44,280 nt of DNA. Source: Centipeda flueggei ATCC 43531. GTDB lineage: Bacteria; Bacillota; Negativicutes; Selenomonadales; Selenomonadaceae. Under the pieces are notes generated by a model. It did not search any database, had not been told where the DNA came from, and saw nothing but the letters and a program-made list of their open reading frames with translations. The position numbers were made by a program, and so were the translations under genes. This document shows positions 1-10,670 of the stretch, one piece after another; within the stretch, counting starts at the first letter, position 1; each line of letters opens with the position of its first letter. The stretch is from positions 372,751-417,030 of the forward strand of contig NZ_GG694007.1 in assembly GCF_000160695.1 (NCBI RefSeq). The letters run 5' to 3'.

Positions 1-1
1 G

Positions 2-637
2 TGGCGGCTCGCCCTTTGGATGCTCTATCGGCGCGACGGCGCGGGCTTTGCGGCGCAGTTTCCGCAGTTTGCGGCGCAGCTGCCGACGGGCTGGGAGCTC
101 CTGATGCAGGCAACGGCGGCGGGGCTGTCCGCGCCGCTCACGTCGAGTGCGGGGCGGCTCTTCGATGCGGCGGCGGCGCTGCTCGGCGTCGCGTATCGGA
201 ATGCCTACGAGGGGCAGGCACCGATCGAGCTGGAGCGTCTCGCGCGCACGGCGCGGCGGGCAGGACGCGTCCTGCCGTACACCGTGGCGGAGGGGGCACG
301 GCTGACCGTGGACGTTCTGCCGGCGCTCTATGCGCTCGCGGATGGGGCGGAGGCGCTGACCGTGGAGGAGCGTGCGGGACGCGCGCTGGACTTTCACGTG
401 ACGATGGCGGCGGCGGTCGCCGAGGTGCTTGGCATCCTTTCGGTGCGGACGGGGCTGCGCACGGTCGCCCTCGCGGGCGGCGTGTTCCAGAACGCGCTTC
501 TCCTGGAGGAGCTTCTGCCGCGCATCGGCGGCTATCATGTGCTCCTGCCGCACCGCGTTCCGCCGAACGACGGCGGCATTGCCTACGGGCAGGCGGCTGT
601 GGCGCTCGCGCGGATGGCTCATTCGCAGCACGCATAG
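2..637 (+). CDS. hypF: Carbamoyltransferase HypF, C-terminal part (5' end outside window)
   Basis: HypF makes the thiocarbamoyl/cyanide precursor used to build the Fe(CN)2CO centre of NiFe hydrogenases. It acts in the cytoplasm with HypE. Only the last about 211 residues are present. The frame is open from base 2, so the protein begins upstream. Family motifs of the C-terminal Kae1-like carbamoyltransferase domain are visible: TSSAGRLFDA, the LAGGVFQN nucleotide-binding segment, and P-x-NDGGIAYGQ near the end. The stop is TAG at 635-637. The gene is followed by 361 bases of repeats before hypC, so hypC may have its own promoter, although all four hyp genes read in one direction. Identification is secure from the motifs and the neighbours. 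Confidence 0.93.
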   Translation, partial: WRLALWMLYRRDGAGFAAQFPQFAAQLPTGWELLMQATAAGLSAPLTSSAGRLFDAAAALLGVAYRNAYEGQAPIELERLARTARRAGRVLPYTVAEGARLTVDVLPALYALADGAEALTVEERAGRALDFHVTMAAAVAEVLGILSVRTGLRTVALAGGVFQNALLLEELLPRIGGYHVLLPHRVPPNDGGIAYGQAAVALARMAHSQHA

Positions 638-656
638 CGGCGATCTGCGGCAGACC

Positions 657-767
657 AAAGCCTCCCCGCCTCGGACGGGGGAAGCTGCATGCCGTAAACC
701 AAAAGCCTCCCCTGCCGCAGCGGGGGAGGTGGCACGCGCTAGCGTGACGGAGGGGCGCCTTGGACGC
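657..767. repeat. Palindromic intergenic repeat, family A, copy 1
   Basis: Two GC-rich hairpins are joined by a GCATGCCGTAAACC linker. The second hairpin has CCTCCCC and GGGGGAGG arms followed by GTGGCACGCGCTAGCGTGACGGAGG. Copy 2 lies 178 bases downstream. Together the two copies fill most of the hypF-hypC gap (638-998). Confidence 0.8.
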
Positions 768-834
768 TATCGGTGTTCTATCGTGAGAAATGTGTATGAG
801 CAACGAGCGCCCCTATCGCCTCACGCTGCTCGGC

Positions 835-942
835 ACTTCCCCCGTCTTGGACGGGGGAAGCTGCATGCCGTAAACCGAAAGCCTCCCCTGCCACAGCGGG
901 GGAGGTGGCACGCGCAGCGTGACGGAGGGGGCACCTTGGACG
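835..942. repeat. Palindromic intergenic repeat, family A, copy 2
   Basis: Nearly the same sequence as 657-767, in the same orientation. It has the hairpin CCCCCGTCTTGGACGGGGG, the same linker, a second CCTCCCC/GGGGGAGG hairpin, and the shared ending CTTGGACGCT. Two full copies in tandem in one gap suggest local duplication of a mobile or structured element. Confidence 0.8.
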
Positions 943-943
943 C

Positions 944-972
944 TTTAGATGCGATGTCCTTGTAGATAAAAT
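944..972 (+). promoter_or_regulatory. Candidate sigma-70-type promoter for hypCDE
   Basis: TTTAGA (944-949) and TAAAAT (967-972) are separated by 17 bases. They lie just after the second repeat and 26 bases before the hypC ATG. The -35 match is modest. A good ribosome site (AGGGAAGGA) follows before hypC. Confidence 0.45.
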
Positions 973-998
973 TTTCATCATATAGGGAAGGAAACAAC

Positions 999-1262
999 AT
1001 GTGTTTAGCAGTTCCGGCGAAAGTCGTTGAAATAGAGGATCAGCTTGCCTCGGTGGAGGTGCAGGGGGTACGCCGTGCGGCAAGCCTCATGCTCCTGCCC
1101 GAGGCGAAGGTAGGAGACTTCGTGCTCGTCCATGCGGGCTTTGCGATGCAGATCGTCGATCCCGCGGAGATGGAGCGCATTGAGGCACTGCGCGCGGAGA
1201 TGAACGGTGCGCCGCGCACGGTGACGCACATCGATACGCCGTGCATGGAGCACATGGCATGA
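999..1262 (+). CDS. hypC: Hydrogenase maturation chaperone HypC
   Basis: HypC is a small OB-fold chaperone. It carries the Fe(CN)2CO unit with HypD and delivers it to the hydrogenase large subunit. The protein is 87 residues, normal for the family, and starts with the diagnostic MCLAVPAK, whose Cys2 is the iron-binding residue exposed after Met removal. The start at 999 is set by AGGGAAGGA just upstream. The stop overlaps the hypD start (ATGA, 1259-1262), so the two are translationally coupled. The C-terminal 20 residues (TVTHIDTPCMEHMA) extend slightly past the core fold and contain an additional Cys. Confidence 0.95.
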   Translation: MCLAVPAKVVEIEDQLASVEVQGVRRAASLMLLPEAKVGDFVLVHAGFAMQIVDPAEMERIEALRAEMNGAPRTVTHIDTPCMEHMA

Positions 1263-2362
1263 CCCGCGCACAGAAGATGCAGGCTGAGAGTCGGGCGATC
1301 CTCGATGAGATGCGTTGTCTGCTCGCGGGGCGGCATATCCGCATCATGGAGGTCTGCGGGACGCATACCGTCGCGATCTTTCGCGCGGGGCTGCGCCAGA
1401 TCCTTCCGCCCGAGGTCGAGCTGGTCTCAGGGCCGGGCTGTCCCGTCTGCGTGACCCCCGACAGCTACATCGACGCGGCGATTGCGTATGCAGGGATGGA
1501 GGATGTCATCATCACGACGTTCGGCGATATGCTGAAAGTCCCCGGAACGCGCTCAAGTCTCACCGAGGCGCAGGCGGCGGGGGCGGACGTGCGCATCGTC
1601 TACTCGCCGCTTGACGCGCTCCCCATTGCGGCAGAGCATCCGGAGAAAAAGGTGATCTTCCTCGCCGTCGGCTTTGAGACGACCGCGCCGACCGAGGCGG
1701 CGGCAGTGCTCGCGGCAGAGCAGCAGGGGCGCAGGAACTTCTTCCTGCTCTCGGCGCAGAAACTTGTGCCGCCCGTCATGCGCGCCCTGCTCGACGGCGG
1801 TGAGACGCACGTGGACGGCTTTCTCCTGCCGGGGCACGTCGCCGTTGTGACGGGGACGGAGGCATTTTCCTTCCTCGCGGAGGACTACCATGTGCCCGGT
1901 GTGGTCGGTGGCTTTGCGCCGCTGGAGATTCTCACCGCCCTGCAGATGCTTGTCCGCCAGATCGCAGACGGCGCGGCACGCATCGAGAACGCCTACCCGT
2001 CCGTCGTGCAGCCTGCGGGGAATCCGGCAGCGCGCGCGGCGATGGAGCGCGTCTATGAGCCGGCGGAGACGGCATGGCGCGGACTCGGCATGATCACTGC
2101 CTCGGGCCTTGCCATGCGCGAGGCGTACTGTGCCTATGACTTTGCCGCTGTGCGCCCGCTCACGATCGAGACGCGTATCGAGGGACGGCGCGGCTGCCGC
2201 TGCGGTGAGGTGCTGCGCGGGGCGATCCTGCCGAAGGAATGTGCGCTCTTTGGCAAAGCATGTGTGCCGGAGCACGCTGTCGGCCCCTGCATGGTGTCTG
2301 TCGAGGGGACGTGCGCCGCGTGGTACAAGTACGGCGGAGGGAGGTTCCACTATGGAGCATGA
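1259..2362 (+). CDS. hypD: Hydrogenase maturation iron-sulfur protein HypD
   Basis: HypD is the [4Fe-4S] scaffold on which, with HypC, the Fe(CN)2CO group is assembled. The protein has 367 residues. Conserved family segments are visible: IMEVCGTHT, SGPGCPVCVTP with its two Cys, TTFGDMLKVPG, AVGFETTAP, and a Cys-rich C-terminal cluster region (CRCGEVLRG ... CALFGKACVPEHAVGPCMVS). The frame is open from an ATG at 1241, but the ATG at 1259 is preferred. It overlaps the hypC stop by ATGA and has GGAG eight bases upstream. The end overlaps hypE by 11 bases. Confidence 0.96.
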   Translation: MTRAQKMQAESRAILDEMRCLLAGRHIRIMEVCGTHTVAIFRAGLRQILPPEVELVSGPGCPVCVTPDSYIDAAIAYAGMEDVIITTFGDMLKVPGTRSSLTEAQAAGADVRIVYSPLDALPIAAEHPEKKVIFLAVGFETTAPTEAAAVLAAEQQGRRNFFLLSAQKLVPPVMRALLDGGETHVDGFLLPGHVAVVTGTEAFSFLAEDYHVPGVVGGFAPLEILTALQMLVRQIADGAARIENAYPSVVQPAGNPAARAAMERVYEPAETAWRGLGMITASGLAMREAYCAYDFAAVRPLTIETRIEGRRGCRCGEVLRGAILPKECALFGKACVPEHAVGPCMVSVEGTCAAWYKYGGGRFHYGA

Positions 2363-3362
2363 TGTGATTACCATGGCACATGGGGCGGGCGGACAGCTCT
2401 CCCATGCGCTCATGGAGGAGGTCGTTCTGCCCGCGCTCGGCAACACGCTGCTGAACGTTCTGCACGACGGTGCGGTACTGCCGCTCACGGGCCGCACGGC
2501 GTTTACGACGGACTCCTATGTTGTACAGCCGCATTTCTTCCCCGGAGGGAGCATCGGGCGGCTCGCCGTCTGCGGGACGGTCAACGATCTCTCCATGACG
2601 GGGGCGGCGCCCGCATATCTCTCGCTCGCCGTCATCCTTGAGGAGGGCTTTCCCATCGCCGCGCTGCGCCGCATCGTCGCGGACATTGCGGCGGCAGCAG
2701 AGGAGGCGGGTGTCTCCATCGTGACGGGCGATACGAAGGTCGTGCCGCGTGGCTGCGGCGATGGCATCTACATCAATACGGCAGGTGTCGGGACGATGCT
2801 CGCGGGGGCGGATATCGCGCCGACGAACATCACGGCGGGCATGGACATCATCGTCTCGGGCACGCTCGGCGACCATGCGGCGACCGTGATGGCGGCGCGG
2901 CACGGGCTCACCCTGCCGCCCGAGATACAGAGCGACTGTGCGCCGCTCTGTCACCTGACGGCGGAAATGATCGTGGCGGCGGGCGACGGCATCGCCGTTC
3001 TGCGCGATCCGACGCGCGGCGGTGCGGCGGCGTCGCTGAACGAGCTGGCGGGCGCAGCGGGCGTCGGCGTCCTGCTCGATGAGGAGCAGATCCCCGTGCG
3101 TCCCGCCGTGCAGGGCGTCTGCGAGATGCTCGGGTTCGACCCGCTGACGCTCGCGAACGAGGGCAAACTCCTCGCCTTCGTCCGTCCCGACGTCACGGCG
3201 CGTGTCCTCGATGTGATGCACGAGAACCCCTACGGACGCGAGGCGTGCGTGATCGGACACACGACGGCGGATGCGCCCGGCACGGTGGGGCTCAGGACCG
3301 CGCTCGGCGGCATCCGCGTCGTGGATTTGCCGCTTGGGGAACTGGTGCCGCGCATTTGCTAG
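2352..3362 (+). CDS. hypE: Hydrogenase maturation carbamoyl dehydratase HypE
   Basis: HypE dehydrates the thiocarbamoyl group placed by HypF on its C-terminal Cys to a thiocyanate, using ATP. The protein has 336 residues and the PurM-like/AIRS two-domain plan: HGAGGQLSHALMEE at the N-terminus, FTTDSYVVQP, VNDLSMTGA, GDTKVV, and DPTRGGAAASLNELA in the second half. It ends in PRIC, so the acceptor cysteine is the last residue, as required. The start at 2352 has GGAGGGAGG upstream within the hypD 3' end. A much longer open frame from 2109 is only overlap with hypD. A strong hairpin terminator follows at 3433-3464. Confidence 0.96.
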   Translation: MEHDVITMAHGAGGQLSHALMEEVVLPALGNTLLNVLHDGAVLPLTGRTAFTTDSYVVQPHFFPGGSIGRLAVCGTVNDLSMTGAAPAYLSLAVILEEGFPIAALRRIVADIAAAAEEAGVSIVTGDTKVVPRGCGDGIYINTAGVGTMLAGADIAPTNITAGMDIIVSGTLGDHAATVMAARHGLTLPPEIQSDCAPLCHLTAEMIVAAGDGIAVLRDPTRGGAAASLNELAGAAGVGVLLDEEQIPVRPAVQGVCEMLGFDPLTLANEGKLLAFVRPDVTARVLDVMHENPYGREACVIGHTTADAPGTVGLRTALGGIRVVDLPLGELVPRIC

Positions 3363-3430
3363 GATACGGCAGGAGCACCCACCTCCATGGATGATGTTTG
3401 CATGATTTTTACTGACATAATTTTTACGAA

Positions 3431-3464
3431 CAAAAAAGCGAGCGGATCGTCCGCTCGCTTTTTA
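3431..3464. terminator. Bidirectional rho-independent terminator between hypE and the 55-residue gene
   Basis: AAAAAAGCGAGCGG (left) and CCGCTCGCTTTTT (right) form a perfect stem with a four-base loop. It has an A-run on one side and a T-run on the other, so it can stop transcription of hypE (+) and of the small minus-strand gene. Confidence 0.88.
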
Positions 3465-3473
3465 TCAAACGTC

Positions 3474-3641
3474 TTACTTCGTCAGATGTACGTCGGGAAT
3501 CTCGACCGTATCATGATGCGTGTCCGGGTCGACGTTGGCATACACGCCCGGCTTCGTCTCATACGCCTTCAGATTGTCCTCGTTCGCCTTGAGCATATCC
3601 TCGACAAAACGCTCCACTGCATCTGCACAATATACCTTCAT
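3474..3641 (-). CDS. Hypothetical 55-residue protein, divergent from LysR regulator
   Basis: I do not recognise this small protein. It starts ATG at 3641-3639, seven bases after an AAGGGG ribosome site, and ends TAA at 3476-3474. It then runs directly into the 3431-3464 terminator. The protein is soluble-looking and acidic, beginning MKVYCADAVERFVEDM and ending TVEIPDVHLTK. It has one Cys and a His-His near residue 43, with no membrane segment or signal. A good promoter (TTTCCA-17-TATGCT, 3691-3719) precedes it and overlaps the LysR promoter on the other strand. Complete signals (promoter, ribosome site, terminator) argue that the gene is real. Function is unknown; it may be a target of the adjacent LysR protein. 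Confidence 0.72.
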   Translation of the reverse strand: MKVYCADAVERFVEDMLKANEDNLKAYETKPGVYANVDPDTHHDTVEIPDVHLTK

Positions 3642-3690
3642 CGTAAAACCCCTTCCTATGACCGTTGATGGTGATCTTTATTTCGAACCG

Positions 3691-3739
3691 AGCATATCAT
3701 TTTTTGGGACTTGTGGAAAATATTTCTTTCTGATAAAAT
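3691..3739. promoter_or_regulatory. Overlapping divergent promoters (small gene - / lysR +)
   Basis: Minus strand: TTTCCA (3719-3714), 17-base spacer, TATGCT (3696-3691). Plus strand: TTGTGG (3711-3716), 17-base spacer, TAAAAT (3734-3739). The -35 elements overlap, so one bound regulator could control both directions, as is common for LysR-type proteins. Confidence 0.55.
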
Positions 3740-3880
3740 AATAGTGTAACTTTATTAAAAAAATCTATTGGACAAATGTGATATTTGAAATATTGTCCCG
3801 GTTCTTTATATAGTAGACTAATGATGATATAGGAATACACTACGTTCTGTCGCCGCAGAGGCGCGGAAGGAGATGATCCC

Positions 3881-4774
3881 ATGACGCTGGTTCAGATGCG
3901 ATATTTCTACGAGGTGTGTCAATGGCAGAACATCACGAAGGCGGCAGAGCATCTGCATGTCTCCCAGCCGACCGTCACTGTCGCCATGCAGGCACTCGAG
4001 GCGGAGACGGGGCTGAACCTCTTTCACCGCGAGGGGCGCAAGATCACCGTGACGGCAGACGGGGCAAAACTCCTCAGCAAGGTTTCCTACATTCTCACGG
4101 AGGTCGCGCGCCTCGACGATGAGATCCGCGACATGGCGCATCGCCATGCGAAGGTGCGCATCGCCATGCCGCTGCAGCTCGGCGTCGTCTTTCTCCCGCA
4201 CATCTTCGGTGAGTTCCGCGCGGAGCATCCAGAGATCGAGCTCGAGATCATCGAGACGGGCGGCGTGAGCGCCCTGCAGATGGTCGAGGAGGAGAAACTC
4301 GACTTCGCCCTGACGAACTATACGGCGGACTTCAGCGCACGGCTCTCCTACGCAAAACTCTTTGACTGTGAGTGTACCTTTGTCACACGTCCCGACCATC
4401 CTTTCGCACAACGGCATACCCTCAGCATTTCCGATCTGAAGGATGAACCGCTCATCATGCTCGACAGCAAGTTCTTCGTTGACCGCCTCGTGCAGGATGC
4501 TTATGGACGCGCCGGAGAAAAGCCGAACATCATCCACTACTCGCCCTACCTCCACACCGTCAAAAACCTCGTGCACGCGGGCATCGGATCGACCTTCCTC
4601 GCACGCCCATCCGTCCTCCCGACGGACGGCTTCGTCCAGATCCCTCTGATCGACCCCATCTTTATCAACAGCGGGCTCGTCACGAAAAAGGGGCGGCAGG
4701 TATTCGATGACACTCGCCTCGTCATGCACTACCTGCGCGGCTTGACGAAGAAACTGCTGGGCGGCGGGGAATAA
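3881..4774 (+). CDS. LysR-family transcriptional regulator
   Basis: A DNA-binding regulator of the LysR type, 297 residues, which is normal for the family. The N-terminal winged helix-turn-helix spans roughly residues 1-60 (MRYFYEVCQWQNITKAAE, then HVSQPTVTVAMQALE, then LNLFHREGRKITVT). The rest is the periplasmic-binding-protein-like effector domain (about 90-297). The inducer cannot be deduced. The start has GGAAGGAG seven bases upstream. The gene is divergent from the 55-residue gene with overlapping promoters, and it ends at a long hairpin shared with the convergent glycosyltransferase. Typical behaviour would be autoregulation and control of the divergent gene; that is inference. Confidence 0.92.
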   Translation: MTLVQMRYFYEVCQWQNITKAAEHLHVSQPTVTVAMQALEAETGLNLFHREGRKITVTADGAKLLSKVSYILTEVARLDDEIRDMAHRHAKVRIAMPLQLGVVFLPHIFGEFRAEHPEIELEIIETGGVSALQMVEEEKLDFALTNYTADFSARLSYAKLFDCECTFVTRPDHPFAQRHTLSISDLKDEPLIMLDSKFFVDRLVQDAYGRAGEKPNIIHYSPYLHTVKNLVHAGIGSTFLARPSVLPTDGFVQIPLIDPIFINSGLVTKKGRQVFDDTRLVMHYLRGLTKKLLGGGE

Positions 4775-4838
4775 AAAACGCCGGATCATGCCGTATCCCC
4801 TGGTTTAGATGATTTGGGGAATGCGGCATGATCCGGCG
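4773..4838. terminator. Long-stem terminator between lysR and the GT83 gene, overlapping the GT83 3' end
   Basis: A 15-base arm (4779-4793) is perfectly complementary to 4824-4838, with a further TCCCC/GGGGA pairing inside. An A6 run at the left gives a T-tract for minus-strand transcription. The GT83 stop codon (4805-4807) lies in the loop, so the last residues are coded by the hairpin itself. Confidence 0.8.
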
Positions 4839-6367
4839 GCATTGTGCTGTCGATTTCCGGAATGTGCGGCGGACGTATCCTTTGCCCGCCGATAGATGCG
4901 TACGTGTTTTTGCTCGGCGAGCACCTGCCACTCATTGAGGTTCAGGTGCTCGCCGAGCTCTTTGTCGTGCCGCGTGTCCCAGAGCAGATAGATGTCCCGA
5001 TCGTGTGGCAGCTGCTCGAACGTGAGAACGGGCATGACGTACTTGCGCTGCCAGTTGATGTCCGTGCCCGTTCGTTTTGCGTACAGGGAGGCGGGGATGA
5101 GATCGTAGACCATGTGTCCCGTATAGTATACGACGGATGTTTGGTATTCCCCGTAGGAGACGATGAGGTCGTCGCGCCTCACATATTGTTTCAGCACGTC
5201 CGCCTGCCATTTCCCCGAGAACAGGTCGATCGTGTGGTAGCCTGTCTGACCCGGCACCTCAAGCGCGTATGCGATCCTGCCGTCCGCGGCGTCGATCGGC
5301 AGGTGCAGCAGCATCGTGAGCAGTCCGCAGAGTACGATGGCAAGAGAGAGCGTCCTGTGCAGCAGCCGCATATGCGATAGGAGAAGACGCGCCGTGAGGA
5401 GAGCAATGGGCATGAGTGCCGGCAGCGTATACGTCGCGTACTTCGTCGCCATCAGCTGGAAGAATACGTTGACTGTGAGCGCCCAGATCAGCAGGAAGAG
5501 AGTATGCGGGGCGAGCGTACCGAGCCCCCTGCGCAGCCTTTGGGCGAGCGGAATCACGAGGGCAAAACTCCATGGAAAGAAGCCGATGAGGAAGATGGCA
5601 GGGTAGAAGTACCAGACATCCCAAGCGGGGTGTTCCGCGACTGCTGCACGCAGAAGGTTGTGCACACCGAAGAAGCTCACAATGAAATCCATGCCGTGCA
5701 GCGCATACATTCCTGCATACCAGATGCCGCTCACGAGGACAAAGAGGAGAATCCCGAGCGGTTTCATCTGCAGGAGCTCGCCGAGGTCGCGGCGCATGAG
5801 GAGGAAGGCAAGAATGACGAGACCCGGCAGGACGATGCCGACGGGGCCCTTTGTCAGCACGGCGAGTCCGGCGGAAACGTAGGCAAGGTAGTAGAACCTG
5901 CGGTTCCGCGTATAGCCGAGATAGAAGAAGACGAGGGCACCGTTCAGGAAGACAAACAGCGTCGCGTCGGTAATCACGCTCCTTCCGACCAGCCAATAGG
6001 CAAAGGAGGTCGCAAGAATGGCCGCGGCGAAGAAGCCGGTCCGCGCGCTGTAGATCTGCCGCCCAAAGGCATAGGTGAGCAGGACGCCGATGCTCGCGAA
6101 GAGTCCCGGAAAGAAGCGCGCCGCAAAATCCGATGTGCCGAAGAGGGAAAAGGCAGCGATCAGCTCCCAATAGAAGAACACCGGCTTGTCGTACCAATAA
6201 TTGCCGTAGATACGCGGTGAGAAGTAATCACCGGAGGCAAGCATCTCTTTCGCGGTCAGCGCATAGTTTGACTCCACCTGATCCGTGATCACAAGTCCGC
6301 TGCTTCCGAGAAAGAAAATCGCGCACAGCACGCACAAGAGTCCCAGATGTTTTTTGGTTTCAGCCAC
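4805..6367 (-). CDS. GT83-family lipid-carrier-dependent glycosyltransferase (ArnT/PMT-like)
   Basis: Integral membrane GT-C glycosyltransferase, 520 residues. Such enzymes move a sugar from an undecaprenyl- or dolichyl-phosphate-type carrier onto lipid A, glycans or proteins outside the inner membrane. The N-terminal loop has the typical pattern D-Q-x-E-x-x-Y-A (about 29-36) followed by GNYWYDKPVFFYWE, where acidic residues are catalytic in the family. About 11-12 hydrophobic segments follow, then a soluble C-terminal domain from about residue 370. The start is unusual: GTG at 6367 lies 13 bases after AGGAGG, and a five-codon frame (ATG at 6377) begins between them and ends inside the gene. 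Substrate is unknown. A polymyxin-type lipid A modification cannot be claimed, because no arn genes are nearby. Confidence 0.85.
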   Translation of the reverse strand: MAETKKHLGLLCVLCAIFFLGSSGLVITDQVESNYALTAKEMLASGDYFSPRIYGNYWYDKPVFFYWELIAAFSLFGTSDFAARFFPGLFASIGVLLTYAFGRQIYSARTGFFAAAILATSFAYWLVGRSVITDATLFVFLNGALVFFYLGYTRNRRFYYLAYVSAGLAVLTKGPVGIVLPGLVILAFLLMRRDLGELLQMKPLGILLFVLVSGIWYAGMYALHGMDFIVSFFGVHNLLRAAVAEHPAWDVWYFYPAIFLIGFFPWSFALVIPLAQRLRRGLGTLAPHTLFLLIWALTVNVFFQLMATKYATYTLPALMPIALLTARLLLSHMRLLHRTLSLAIVLCGLLTMLLHLPIDAADGRIAYALEVPGQTGYHTIDLFSGKWQADVLKQYVRRDDLIVSYGEYQTSVVYYTGHMVYDLIPASLYAKRTGTDINWQRKYVMPVLTFEQLPHDRDIYLLWDTRHDKELGEHLNLNEWQVLAEQKHVRIYRRAKDTSAAHSGNRQHNAAGSCRIPQII

Positions 6368-6524
6368 GCGGAATCATCGACCTCCTTTCTTGTCCGTTTG
6401 ATTTGCGCAGAATATACGCGCGCCTTTGATATCATCCTGTGAAGACGTCACGTCATGATTCATCGGTCATTATGCCTAAACTCGTACTATAGCCGTTTGT
6501 CTGCGGCATGTCAACAGGGATTCA

Positions 6525-6560
6525 GCAAAGGCAGGGGCTTTGTGTCAGAACAAAACGAAT
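6525..6560. repeat. Left copy of a 36-base repeat flanking the acyltransferase gene
   Basis: This stretch matches 7825-7860, the secA promoter region, at about 28 of 36 positions in the same orientation. The core GGGGCTTTGTG and the end AAAACG are shared. In this copy the TATAAT of the secA promoter is degenerate. Confidence 0.55.
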
Positions 6561-6643
6561 AGGGGCTCTCCGTCGTATGAGCAGCACAGGTGTTTTTTAG
6601 GAGAGACCGATGCTGCTTTCCCAGATGCAGAAATTATGATAAA

Positions 6644-7744
6644 ATGAGATCCGGTTACAGCAGCGAATGGGAGAAGATACAATATGAACATGCGCATTTA
6701 TCCTCCACGGCAAGAATCAGCAACATTGAAATGCTTCGAATCGTATGTATGGTGATGATTATTTTATTTCATTACTATCTATATGGAGCATTCTCAAAGG
6801 AAATGGATGTTACGGCCAGCCATGTCGTGATGCAGCTCTTGAGCTCCGGTTCGAAAATCGGCGTGGATGTCTTTGTTGTCATCACCGGATATTTTTTAAT
6901 CACGCAGGAGTTCCGATGGCTGAAATTATGTAAATTCTTTTCGTGCACCTATTTTTGGAGCCTTGTTATTCTTGCTTTTGCGATTTTTATGTTTGGTGTG
7001 GATCAGCTCGCTCCGGACCGCATCTTGGAGTCGCTTTTCCCCCTTACACCGCTGAATTGGTTTGCCAGATCGTACTTCATCCTGTACATCATATTCCCCC
7101 TGCTGAATCGGTTTATTTTTCGTGTCAGTCGGAGGACCCTGGGCTGTGTCATACTGGTTCTGACCATGTATTTCTATGTTGTTCCGACCGTGCTTGGAGG
7201 GACAAGGGGCGGCTATGGGAATTCGACCTTTATGTTTGCTGATATGTATATGATCGGTGCATATATCCGTCAATATGGGAATGAGAGGCTGGCAAGACAG
7301 CTGAAAATTGCCGGTGTGCTGGGCCTGATCGTATTGGCTTCCTCCGTCCTGTTCTTTGACTATATGGGGCTCAGTGATCCTTTTTATCGGATCCAAAGCA
7401 ATGTGCTGTCGTGTACGAAAAGCGGAGAAAATGTATTTGCCCTGATGACCGCAATGGGATTGTTTGTGTGGGCAAAAGATGTTCGGATGGCCTTTCATCC
7501 GCGCATCAATACGATTGCCGCAACGACATTCGGCATATACCTCATCCATGATAATTCGTTCGTGTCAATGTGGCTGTGGAATGACGTGATGCAGGGATAT
7601 CGATTTTATGACACCCCATTTGCTGTGCCGCATATGATTCTTTCCGCTGCGGCAGTTTTTGCGGTGTGTTCAGGGTTGGAGTACATACGCATCAGGCTTG
7701 TGGAACGGCCGCTTATGCGCATGCTTGGTCGACGCATCAAATAG
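6644..7744 (+). CDS. Acyltransferase-3 family membrane protein (OafA/WecH-like), AT-rich
   Basis: Multi-pass membrane acyltransferase that probably O-acetylates a surface polysaccharide. It begins with the family pattern [21 protein letters not shown] (residues about 25-45 from this start). It contains the conserved [17 protein letters not shown] segment and about ten hydrophobic helices, and ends in a basic tail. Length, about 366 residues, fits the family. The start is uncertain. The frame is open from a GTG at 6590, ATG 6644 lacks a clear ribosome site, and the best ribosome site (GGAGAAG) precedes an ATG in another frame (6684) that reaches a stop after 23 codons. A small frameshift near the start is possible. 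Base composition is visibly AT-richer than all neighbours, which suggests transfer. Confidence 0.82.
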   Translation: MRSGYSSEWEKIQYEHAHLSSTARISNIEMLRIVCMVMIILFHYYLYGAFSKEMDVTASHVVMQLLSSGSKIGVDVFVVITGYFLITQEFRWLKLCKFFSCTYFWSLVILAFAIFMFGVDQLAPDRILESLFPLTPLNWFARSYFILYIIFPLLNRFIFRVSRRTLGCVILVLTMYFYVVPTVLGGTRGGYGNSTFMFADMYMIGAYIRQYGNERLARQLKIAGVLGLIVLASSVLFFDYMGLSDPFYRIQSNVLSCTKSGENVFALMTAMGLFVWAKDVRMAFHPRINTIAATTFGIYLIHDNSFVSMWLWNDVMQGYRFYDTPFAVPHMILSAAAVFAVCSGLEYIRIRLVERPLMRMLGRRIK

Positions 7745-7800
7745 AACAAGATTTCCTGCTGCATTTTCTGCGCCTTCCGCATAAGAGATCACATTCCCTG

Positions 7801-7838
7801 CCCCTGTTTTGCAACATTTATTATGCAAAGACGGGGGC
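7801..7838. terminator. Hairpin between acyltransferase and secA promoter
   Basis: CCCCTGTTTTGCA and TGCAAAGACGGGG pair imperfectly around an AT-rich loop. It lies just after the acyltransferase and just before the secA -10. It may end the acyltransferase transcript, but no clean T-tract follows, so this is tentative. Confidence 0.35.
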
Positions 7839-7860
7839 TTTGTGCTATAATAAAACGGAT
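7825..7860 (+). promoter_or_regulatory. secA promoter region and right copy of the 36-base flanking repeat
   Basis: It contains TATAAT at 7846-7851 and a poor -35 region. The whole segment is a diverged direct repeat of 6525-6560 on the other side of the acyltransferase gene. Confidence 0.5.
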
Positions 7861-7911
7861 ATTGTCTTTCAATCGATTTATGATTACCAGCAGCACAGGA
7901 GTGTGAAATAT

Positions 7912-10563
<2,652 letters not shown>

Positions 10564-10580
10564 TGATTAGGCTTTGCGAC

Positions 10581-10650
10581 GGATGCTCAACGCAAACGTC
10601 TCGTTGCGCAAGTGATCGCGTGCTCCACTAGGGTTTGCTTATGAGCATCC
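10581..10650. repeat. Palindromic repeat, family B, copy 1 (short form)
   Basis: Outer arms GGATGCTCA and TGAGCATCC are exact complements, and inner GCAAAC pairs with GTTTGC. The core has the family signature ACGTCTCGTTGCGCAAG and TGCTCCACTAGGGTTTGC. It sits directly after secA. Confidence 0.75.
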
Positions 10651-10670
10651 TGCCGCATTCTACCGAATAC

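Noticed and set aside
638-998. A CRISPR array suggested by the repeated blocks before hypC
   Set aside because: Only two long copies with internal hairpins, with no short regular repeats or unique spacers and no cas genes.
3387-3668. Plus-strand open frame of 93 codons after hypE
   Set aside because: It crosses the bidirectional terminator and is antisense to the 55-residue gene, which has its own promoter, ribosome site and terminator.
4805-6367. Calling the GT83 gene arnT with a polymyxin-resistance role
   Set aside because: Only family-level similarity is visible, and no aminoarabinose synthesis genes are nearby.
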